DNA from: Planctomycetota bacterium
Lineage (GTDB): Bacteria > Planctomycetota > UBA1135 > UBA2386
Reading direction: 5' to 3'
Assembly (NCBI GenBank): GCA_947455805.1
Contig: CANGSN010000034.1
Coordinates: forward strand, 1 to 13,734
DNA: 13,734 nucleotides
Below the pieces are notes generated by a model that did no database searches, was not told where the DNA came from, and saw nothing but the letters and a program-made list of their open reading frames with translations. A program made the translations under genes and the position numbers. Shown here piece after piece: positions 6,793 to 12,326 of the stretch. How positions within the stretch are numbered: the stretch's first letter is position 1; each line of letters opens with the position of its first letter.

Positions 6793-8039
6793 CCGTTCCG
6801 ATCCGTCTGTCGATCGCCGAGCGCGAACTGCCCTCCGGGCTGACGCTGCTGGCGGTGCACAACCCCGGCGTGCAGACGTTCGCCTGCGTGATGTCGCTCG
6901 ACATCCGGCCCGGCGACGAGCCGGCCGATCGTTCGGGCCTCGCCAACCTGGTCGGCGAATGCCTCGACGAAGGTACCGAGCGCCGCGACGCGCTCGAGCT
7001 GTCGGCCGCGGTCGAGGAGCTCGGCGCGATGATGGAAGGCAACCACCGCGGCGGCATGGTGCTGTCGCCGGCGGCGGTGGCGAAGGACGCGATCGCGCTG
7101 CTGCACGAGATGACGCTGGAGCCGGCGTTCCCCGGCCGCGAGGTGCGGCGCGTGCAGGCCGAGGTGCTGACCGAGATCAAGGCCGAGGACGACGACCCGC
7201 GCGCGGTCGCTTCGCGGCGCTTCCGCAAGGAGATCTACGGTGACCATCCGCTCGGTCGGCCGGGCCACGGCACCGCCAAGGGTGTGGCGAAGCTGAAGCC
7301 GAAGGACCTGCGCGGCTTCCACCGCGACACGTTCCGGCCGGCCGGCGGCTTCGTCGCCTGTGCGGGCCCAGAGGATCCGGAGAAGCAGCTCGATCGCCTC
7401 GAGAAGGCGTTCCGCAGCTTCCGCGGCAAGGCGCCGAAGCACCCGGCGACGCCCGACGTCGACCTCGGCGACGCCCCGCGCGACGCGCATCTGCCGATGC
7501 CGCGCGAGCAGGTGCACGTCTACCTCGGCCACGTCGGCATCCGGCGCACGCATCCCGACTTCTACACGCTGTCGGTGATGGACCACGTGCTCGGCACCGG
7601 TCCGGGCTTCACCTCGCGCTGCTCGCGCAAGCTGCGCGACGAACAGGGACTCTGCTACTCGGTCAGCGCCGGCATCACGGCGAGTGCGGGCGAGGAGCCG
7701 GGCACGTTCACCGCCTACATCGGCACCAGTCCCGAACACCGGCAGCGCGCGATCGACGGCTTCCTCGACGAGATCCGCCGCATCCGCAGCGAGCCGGTCA
7801 GCGCGCAGGAGCTGCAGGACGTGAAGGACTACCTGACCGGCAGCTTCGTCTTCGCCCTCGAGCGGAACAGCAACCTCGCGGCCTACGCCATCCGGGCCCG
7901 TCGTTTCGGCCTCGGCTTCGACTACATCCAGCGCTACCCGGAACTGATCCGCGCGATCACCGCCGAGCAGGTGCGCGAGGCCGCCGAACGCCACCTGCAC
8001 CCCGATCGCCTGGTGGTGATCAGCGCCGGCGCTTCCTGA
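6789..8039 (+). CDS. M16-family peptidase-like protein, non-catalytic partner subunit
   Basis: A 416-residue M16 homologue that has lost the zinc site: the HxxEH position reads NLVGE (N53 to E57), so it should not hydrolyse peptides. It keeps the substrate-binding signature of non-catalytic M16 subunits, GFTSRCSRKLRDEQGLCYSV, with arginines R277, R280 and R283 and the conserved tyrosine Y290. In known two-subunit M16 enzymes this Arg/Tyr set in the inactive chain holds the substrate strand while the partner cuts. The ATG at 6789 overlaps the stop of the catalytic subunit (ATGA) and lies behind a purine-rich AAGGGGAGAGG, so equal, coupled synthesis of the pair is likely. The length is ordinary and there is no signal peptide. 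Assignment to M16 is firm; the partnership is inferred from adjacency and complementary motifs. Confidence 0.92.
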   Translation: MTVPIRLSIAERELPSGLTLLAVHNPGVQTFACVMSLDIRPGDEPADRSGLANLVGECLDEGTERRDALELSAAVEELGAMMEGNHRGGMVLSPAAVAKDAIALLHEMTLEPAFPGREVRRVQAEVLTEIKAEDDDPRAVASRRFRKEIYGDHPLGRPGHGTAKGVAKLKPKDLRGFHRDTFRPAGGFVACAGPEDPEKQLDRLEKAFRSFRGKAPKHPATPDVDLGDAPRDAHLPMPREQVHVYLGHVGIRRTHPDFYTLSVMDHVLGTGPGFTSRCSRKLRDEQGLCYSVSAGITASAGEEPGTFTAYIGTSPEHRQRAIDGFLDEIRRIRSEPVSAQELQDVKDYLTGSFVFALERNSNLAAYAIRARRFGLGFDYIQRYPELIRAITAEQVREAAERHLHPDRLVVISAGAS

Positions 8040-8045
8040 ACGCCC

Positions 8046-8840
8046 ATGGCCACTCCCTCGCTCGCCGAAGTCGTCGACATCCTGCACGAGATCGCGCCGC
8101 TCGAACTCGCCGCCGACTGGGACAACGTCGGCATCGTCGTGCAGGCGAAGCAGAAGCCGGGCAAGGTCGCGCGTGTGCTGCTGTGCGTCGACCTGACGCT
8201 GGCGGTCGTCGACGAGGCGATCGCCGCGCGCGCCGACCTCGTCGTCGCCTACCACCCGCCGATCTTCCAGCCGCTGAAGCGCCTCGTCGCCGACGGCGGC
8301 GTGCGCGAAGCGGTGCTGCGCGCGGCCGCCGCCGGGCTCACCGTCTACTCGCCGCACACGGCGCTCGACGCCGCGTCGACGGGCCTCGCCGACTGGCTGG
8401 TCGAATGCGTGCTCGCCGGCCTTGTGCCGAAGGAACTGCGGCCCTGCGGCGACGGCGAGTTCGGGCGCGTGGTCACGCTCGCCAAGGCGCTGCCGTTTCG
8501 CACGCTGCTGCAGCGCTGCAAGCGCCGCTTCGGCGTGCGCACGCTGACCGTGGCGCGGCCGGCGAAGGCGCCGTCCTCGGTGCGTTCGATCGCGGTCGCC
8601 GCCGGTGCCGGTGCGTCGGTGCTGCGCGGCACCGGCGCCGACGTCTGGATCACCGGCGAGCTGTCGCACCACGATGCGCTCGCCGCCGTCGCCGCCGGCA
8701 CGTCGGTCGTGCTCGCCGGCCACAGCAACACCGAGCGCGGCTTCCTGCCGGTGCTGCGCCGCCGCCTCGCGGAGTCGTTCGACGGCGATCTCGACGTGCG
8801 CGTCGCCAGGAGCGATCGCGATCCGTTCGTCGTGGTGTGA
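8046..8840 (+). CDS. NIF3/DUF34 dinuclear-metal protein, eukaryote-like (NIF3L1 type)
   Basis: A 264-residue member of the NIF3 / YbgI (DUF34) family, which forms toroidal hexamers with a two-metal site; its biochemical role is unsettled in the literature. Visible features are DWDNVG (24-29), the metal site region YHPPIF (H70), YSPHTALDAA (H104, D108) and GHSNTERGF (H226, E230). The first histidine of the usual bacterial HHP motif is Tyr (Y69). The segments YHPPIFxPxKR, TGELSHHDAL, HSNTERGFL and the C-terminus SDRDPFVVV are, from memory, much closer to human NIF3L1 than to E. coli YbgI. It lacks the insertion found in longer homologues. The ATG at 8046 lies 6 bases after the M16 stop with no good Shine-Dalgarno, consistent with reinitiation as the last gene of the cluster. 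No intrinsic terminator is evident downstream. Confidence 0.9.
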   Translation: MATPSLAEVVDILHEIAPLELAADWDNVGIVVQAKQKPGKVARVLLCVDLTLAVVDEAIAARADLVVAYHPPIFQPLKRLVADGGVREAVLRAAAAGLTVYSPHTALDAASTGLADWLVECVLAGLVPKELRPCGDGEFGRVVTLAKALPFRTLLQRCKRRFGVRTLTVARPAKAPSSVRSIAVAAGAGASVLRGTGADVWITGELSHHDALAAVAAGTSVVLAGHSNTERGFLPVLRRRLAESFDGDLDVRVARSDRDPFVVV

Positions 8841-9393
8841 CTCGTGGGGGCGATACGCGGGTGGATCCAAGAGCCTCCGTAGCGCGAGGCGTCGGCCGCG
8901 ACCGACGCGTAGCCCGTGGCGCGTGACCAGGAATCGGCGTGAGCCGCGACTTCCGAGGAGGCGTGGTCGATACCACCAACGGCACCAAGCCGCCGAGGGA
9001 CGTCGACAGCGAGCGCATGCCGATGAAGCAAATCGTCAAGAGCGACGGTGCGTTCGGGGTCGTCGAGGTCGAAGCCACCAAGGGTGCGACGGAGCGCTCG
9101 GTGCGCAGCCTGGCACTCGCGCGAGGGTGCCGAACGGGGCGCCGGCGTCGCCAAGGTAGTGGCCGAGACGCTGCAGCAGGTCGTCACCGCGGTCGAGCAG
9201 GTCGACGGCCACCTGGCCCAGGTCGACAAGGCGATCCATTCGAGCGCGGCCGGCGCGCAGGAACTGGTGGCGACGGCGTCGCACGGCACCGAGCACTCGG
9301 CCGCGCTGCGCAGCAGGGTCGAGAAGTTCCAGCTGGCGAAGGGCGGAGCCGCGGCGGCGCGCGCTTCGGCGCCAGTCCTCGCGGCGGCCGGCG
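8841..9393. other. Poorly coding region between the NIF3 gene and the AI-2E-family gene
   Basis: About 550 bases without a convincing intact gene. The first 100 bases carry several short GC-rich inverted repeats (for example gcgtcgg/ccgacgc, 8889-8908) with no T-tract. From about 9050 the plus strand encodes chemoreceptor-like sequence across two reading frames, described separately. Open frames exist on the minus strand, but their translations are Arg/Ala/Ser-rich with no motif I recognise and look like GC-driven shadows. No tRNA or insertion-sequence ends were seen. Confidence 0.6.
9050..9345 (+). pseudogene. Decayed methyl-accepting chemotaxis protein, C-terminal fragment
   Basis: In one plus frame, 9123-9345 reads GAERGAGVAKVVAETLQQVV followed by heptad-like sequence, SSAAGAQELVATA and finally SRVEKFQLAKGG. 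This resembles the distal end of the methyl-accepting chemoreceptor signalling domain: a TLxxIVxxVxxV helix, the NAAxAxELxxxA methylation helix and the terminal FxL. Upstream (about 9050-9120) the related-looking FGVVEVE...VRSLALA, similar to FAVVAxEVRxLAxR, lies in a different frame, implying a frameshift near 9115-9125. The sensor, HAMP and tip (normally several hundred residues) are missing, the segment seems internally shortened, and no stop closes the frame before it runs into the convergent gene. No ribosome-binding site or start is evident. It could also be a chance coiled-coil in Ala-rich DNA; I think a chemoreceptor relic is more likely than not. Confidence 0.45.
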
Positions 9394-10785
9394 TCAGTGC
9401 GCCGGCGTGCCGGGATCCGGTTGCCGCCGGATCGCGTGACGGAACACGTAGTTCATCACCGGGATGCCGAGCAGCAGGCCCCAGACGCCGAACAGCTTGC
9501 CGCCGATGGTCAGCACGATCAGCACGAGCACCGGGTTCATGTGCATGTGGTGGCCGTAGATCTGCGGGTTCAGCAAGTAGGTCTCGATGGCGTGGATGAT
9601 GCAGATCAGCAGGATCGCGATCATCATCGAGCCGACGCCGTCGTCCTGCAGCGCCAGCAGGCAGATCGGCGTGGAGCTGATGAACGTTCCGGCGACCGGG
9701 ATGAAGCTGCAGAAGAACACGATCGTCGACAGCACCAGGATGTTGGGCAGGCCCATCGCCCAGATGCCGACCGCGGTCAGGATCGTGTTGCAAATGGCGA
9801 TGAACAGCTGCGCCTCGAGTGCTCTGCCGAGCACGAGGCCGAAGCCGGCGATGTTGTCGGCGACCTCGTCGTAGACGAAGCCGAGCTTGGTGTTGCTGAT
9901 GCCCTGGATGCTCTTCTTCAGCTTCGGCAGGTCGAGCACGATCAGGAACGAGAACAGCAGCGACAGCAGGAACGACGACGCGTAACCAAGGCCTGACTCG
10001 ACCAGGGCGGTCGGGTTCTGCGAGATCGACTCGATGGCGTTGTCGTAGAGCTTGCGCACGATGTGCAGCTGGCCGCCGATCGGCTGCGGCGCCGCGGGAG
10101 TCGGCGTGCCCGGCGCCTGGGTGCTGGTGCCGGCCGCCCCCGGATCTTGTTTGTCGCCGGGTTTGGTCTCGGTCGTCGGCTTGTCGGTCGGCTGGTCCGC
10201 GGGCTTGTCGTCCGTCTTCGGCGGCTCGTCCTGCTTCGGCTCCTGCGCGGCGTCCTGCGGCGGCGCCTGCGTCTCGCCGTTCGCCGGATCCGCCGCCTCG
10301 CCGTCCTTCTTCGCCGGCGTCTCGCCGCCGCTGGGGCTCGGCTTCGTCGGCGTGATCACCGGCTCGGTCAGCACCTTCTGGTTCTTGGCGAGTCCGCCGT
10401 AGATCGACGGGTACTGCCGGAAGAACTTGTCGAGCTCCTGGTCCGCCTGGGCGATGTACTTCTCCTTCTTCTGGAAGAAGTCGTTCGCCTGCTCCTTCAC
10501 CTGCGGCACCAGCGTGAAGCCGATCGCGAACAGGGTGCCGAGCACGACCAGGCCGACGAACACGACGCGCACCGTGCGGCTCTTGATGCGGTGCGCCAGG
10601 CCGTCGACGCCGTGCGCCTGGATGTAGGCGAACACGAACGTCAGGAAGACCAGCAGCAGGAACGGCCGCAGCACGTACAGGACCGCGATCAGCGTCGCCC
10701 AGACGAACGCCTTGCTCGTCAGCGAGAAGATGCGGTCCCAGGGCGGGGGAAGGGTCTTTTCGGTGGGCTCCGGTGCGGACGTCAT
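9394..10785 (-). CDS. AI-2E family (PerM/TqsA-type) membrane transporter with a large low-complexity insertion
   Basis: A 463-residue multi-pass inner-membrane protein of the AI-2E family, whose members include exporters of autoinducer-2 and sodium/proton antiporters; the substrate here is unknown. Hydrophobic segments lie at about 26-57 (two helices close together) and 72-94. A soluble helical stretch (95-140) follows, then a Pro/Lys/Asp/Thr-rich insertion (141-238), then a cluster of helices from about 267 to the end. The family C-terminal block is clear: FIPVAGTF, then HAIETYLLNPQIYGHHMHMN, then GGKLFGVWGLLLGIPV. Typical members are about 350 residues, and the insertion explains most of the excess. 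The start is taken as ATG 10785; the frame stays open to 11418, but that part is not homologous and runs antisense through the next gene's promoter region. No strong Shine-Dalgarno. Transcribed alone, divergent from the sigma-factor cassette. Confidence 0.9.
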   Translation of the reverse strand: MTSAPEPTEKTLPPPWDRIFSLTSKAFVWATLIAVLYVLRPFLLLVFLTFVFAYIQAHGVDGLAHRIKSRTVRVVFVGLVVLGTLFAIGFTLVPQVKEQANDFFQKKEKYIAQADQELDKFFRQYPSIYGGLAKNQKVLTEPVITPTKPSPSGGETPAKKDGEAADPANGETQAPPQDAAQEPKQDEPPKTDDKPADQPTDKPTTETKPGDKQDPGAAGTSTQAPGTPTPAAPQPIGGQLHIVRKLYDNAIESISQNPTALVESGLGYASSFLLSLLFSFLIVLDLPKLKKSIQGISNTKLGFVYDEVADNIAGFGLVLGRALEAQLFIAICNTILTAVGIWAMGLPNILVLSTIVFFCSFIPVAGTFISSTPICLLALQDDGVGSMMIAILLICIIHAIETYLLNPQIYGHHMHMNPVLVLIVLTIGGKLFGVWGLLLGIPVMNYVFRHAIRRQPDPGTPAH

Positions 10786-11152
10786 GCCGCGGGCGACGGT
10801 ACGCGCGCCGCCGTGGAGGCGCCAGCCGGCAGGGGAAACCTCAAGTGCCCCCGGGGCAGGGGGCGTCGCTGCGGGCCAGTCGAGCGCCATGCGGCCTCGA
10901 TTCGAATCGGACCCGTGTGGTAGTGGCAGCTGCGCGGAGTGCGTTGCTGCTGATCGTGGCTGAGTCGATCGGGGTGCACGCAAGTCGCCGGTAGTTCGGG
11001 ATGGTGGCACATCGTGGGCGATGCGCCTGGCTGGCGACCAGACCGATGCAGCCCAGGCTTCGCGGTTTGACCGAGGGGAGCAAGCGGCTCGGAACTCCGA
11101 AGCCTCGGTTGATTCCGGTGGTCGCAGAGATATAGCGGATCTGAGGTGGCGG
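10786..11152. other. Divergent intergenic region between the AI-2E-family gene and the sigma-factor cassette
   Basis: About 370 bases without a supported gene; GC falls through this stretch from the first part of the window toward the level of the following cassette. It should hold promoters for both flanking genes. One sigma70-like element facing right is described separately. A 12-base perfect palindrome CGATTCGAATCG lies at 10898-10909. No RNA gene, transposon end or long repeat was seen. Confidence 0.55.
11109..11136 (+). promoter_or_regulatory. Candidate sigma70-like promoter of the sigma-factor gene
   Basis: TTGATT (11109-11114, 4 of 6 consensus) and TATAGC (11131-11136, 4 of 6) are separated by 16 bases. 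Transcription would begin near 11143, which leaves almost no leader for ATG 11153 but a normal leader for ATG 11177. The match is modest and could be chance. Confidence 0.3.
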
Positions 11153-11791
11153 ATGTCCTTCACCAGCGGAGAGGAGATGTGTTCGACCATCGGCAAGGCA
11201 AGATGTGTGACCGGCGTGGGGGGGGGGATCTCTATCTCTCCGCCGGCGGGATGCCTCTGGACGAATCTGCGAATCGAGTTGCTCCGATGGTTGCGCCGGC
11301 GGGTAAATGCGCCGCTCGATGCTGAGGACATCGTCAGTGAGACGGTGTACCGGGCCTTTCGAACCCTCGGGCGTGATCCGGCGCTGCCTGGGGCTGCCCT
11401 GTGGGCCTGGTCGGTCAAGACTGCTGCCTACGTGATCGCCAATCTGCAGCGCTCGTCACGTCGGCAGCAGTCACTCCCGTTTCCCGACCTGGTCGCCTGT
11501 CCAGTGATACTGGGCTCGCTGGGAAGGTCGCGAGCGGTATTCTTGCTGGAGGTATTGATGGCTCGGGCCACGCCAGCGCAGCGGCGTGTAGTTCACCTGA
11601 TGGAGCGTGGGGTGACGTCGTCGCGCGAGATTGCTGCCGAACTCGGATGCAGTGTTCGCGCCGTTGAGCAGCACCGCCAAGGACTGCGGCGTGCGCTCAG
11701 CGGGGCGGGAAAAGTGCCGGCATACTTCGGGCTCGTGCGATTCTTAAGTGCGGGCAGGCCGCCCGCCAACAACGAGGATGATGCCAAATGA
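11153..11791 (+). CDS. ECF-like RNA polymerase sigma factor
   Basis: A 212-residue protein with the two domains of an extracytoplasmic-function sigma factor. Region 2 (about 36-104) reads LRIELLRWLRRRVN, then DAEDIVSETVYRAFRTL, then the tryptophan-containing helix of the -10-binding part. Region 4 (about 131-182) is a helix-turn-helix, ATPAQRRVVHLMERGVTSSR then EIAAELGCSVRAVEQHR, which also resembles a LuxR-type helix-turn-helix. ATG 11153 has GAGGTG (11143-11148) upstream; ATG 11177 behind GGAG (11168-11171) is an alternative. Both starts lie before a run of ten G (11218-11227) that codes G23-G25, so slippage there would shift the frame of the whole sigma domain. The stop overlaps the ATG of the secreted Cys-rich protein gene. 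No anti-sigma gene with a recognisable domain is adjacent. Codon use is less GC-biased than upstream. Exact ECF group unknown. Confidence 0.75.
   Translation: MSFTSGEEMCSTIGKARCVTGVGGGISISPPAGCLWTNLRIELLRWLRRRVNAPLDAEDIVSETVYRAFRTLGRDPALPGAALWAWSVKTAAYVIANLQRSSRRQQSLPFPDLVACPVILGSLGRSRAVFLLEVLMARATPAQRRVVHLMERGVTSSREIAAELGCSVRAVEQHRQGLRRALSGAGKVPAYFGLVRFLSAGRPPANNEDDAK
11218..11227. repeat. Homopolymer of ten G in the 5' part of the sigma-factor gene
   Basis: Ten consecutive G at 11218-11227 encode three glycines plus one base of the preceding valine codon. It lies after both candidate starts and before region 2. Such tracts can vary in length by slipped-strand mispairing, and they are also a common site of sequencing and assembly error. 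Confidence 0.9.
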
Positions 11792-12276
11792 TGCGTAGCG
11801 TGCCAACGGTTGTCGTGGTCTTCGCGGTGTGGCTTGTTGGAGACTTGCGTGCACAAGATGGTCCGCCGCCAGCTGGCGACGCTTGTCCACAGCGTGGGGT
11901 CAAGGAAGTGGGGCCAACGAGCATCGCCACGGATCAGGGAGTGTCATGCTCCGGCGGGATTCCCTTCACGTTCAACGGGGTGCCCTATCCGGCCTCGTCG
12001 AGCCTGTGCCCGTCAGCGGTCACTTATCATCCGGTCCACTACGTCCCGGACCCGACCAGCTTCTTTCCGTGCATGTATCCGAAAAAGGATGGAACGACCT
12101 ACGACGTGACGAAGCAGGACTACAGATGCGTCGTCTACATTCCGCCGTTCGGATGCGGTTTCCTGGGGTTGGGGCAATGCTGTGAGCCAGATGGCGAACC
12201 GGTCGTCACCAACACCTTTCCAAACTGGACTTGGGGACTCTGCGAACCTTGTCCGAAGCCAGGGGGCGGATCCTAG
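11788..12276 (+). CDS. Secreted cysteine-rich protein, unknown family
   Basis: I do not recognise this 162-residue protein. The N-terminus has a signal peptide: a short basic start (MMRSVP), a hydrophobic core (TVVVVFAVWLV), and a likely cut after A22 in DLRAQDG. The mature part of about 140 residues contains ten cysteines, including a CC pair (GQCCEP) and a CEPC motif near the end, with many Pro, Gly, Tyr and Phe residues. An even number of cysteines in an exported protein suggests disulfide bonding; CEPC could also bind metal. There is no CXXC thioredoxin context and no lipobox. The ATG at 11788 overlaps the sigma-factor stop (ATGA) with GAGGA 9 bases upstream, so the two genes are very likely co-transcribed and coupled. 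A 10-base direct repeat spans the stop codon. The protein could be a target or modulator of the sigma factor; this is inferred only from position. Confidence 0.75.
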   Translation: MMRSVPTVVVVFAVWLVGDLRAQDGPPPAGDACPQRGVKEVGPTSIATDQGVSCSGGIPFTFNGVPYPASSSLCPSAVTYHPVHYVPDPTSFFPCMYPKKDGTTYDVTKQDYRCVVYIPPFGCGFLGLGQCCEPDGEPVVTNTFPNWTWGLCEPCPKPGGGS

Positions 12277-12289
12277 CTTGATCCTAGCT
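12269..12289 (+). repeat. Short tandem duplication over the stop codon of the Cys-rich gene
   Basis: The sequence gatcctagct occurs at 12269-12278 and again at 12280-12289, an 11-base period. The first copy contains the TAG stop (12274-12276) of the Cys-rich protein gene. It is exact apart from the single spacer base and probably a small slippage duplication. Confidence 0.8.
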
Positions 12290-12326
12290 CCCGCCTTTCC
12301 GCGATCGTGATCCGAGGGCGTCGATA

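Noticed and set aside
6570..8870. Very long minus-strand open frame opposite the M16 partner and NIF3 genes
   Set aside because: An Arg/His/Ala/Val-rich shadow with no motif, opposite two genes with clear family motifs.
8889..8908. Hairpin gcgtcgg/ccgacgc after the NIF3 gene as an intrinsic terminator
   Set aside because: The stem is short for such GC-rich DNA and no T-tract follows.
8345..9793. Long minus-strand open frame across the NIF3 gene, the poorly coding region and the AI-2E gene
   Set aside because: It is antisense to NIF3 and in another frame of the AI-2E gene; the translation is a low-complexity shadow of GC-rich DNA.
10898..10909. 12-base palindrome CGATTCGAATCG as an operator
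   Set aside because: A few perfect 12-base palindromes are expected in 13.7 kb by chance and no second copy was noticed.
10786..11418. In-frame extension of the AI-2E-family protein by about 210 residues
   Set aside because: No family homology, and it runs antisense through the 5' part of the sigma-factor gene; ATG 10785 gives a normal N-terminus.
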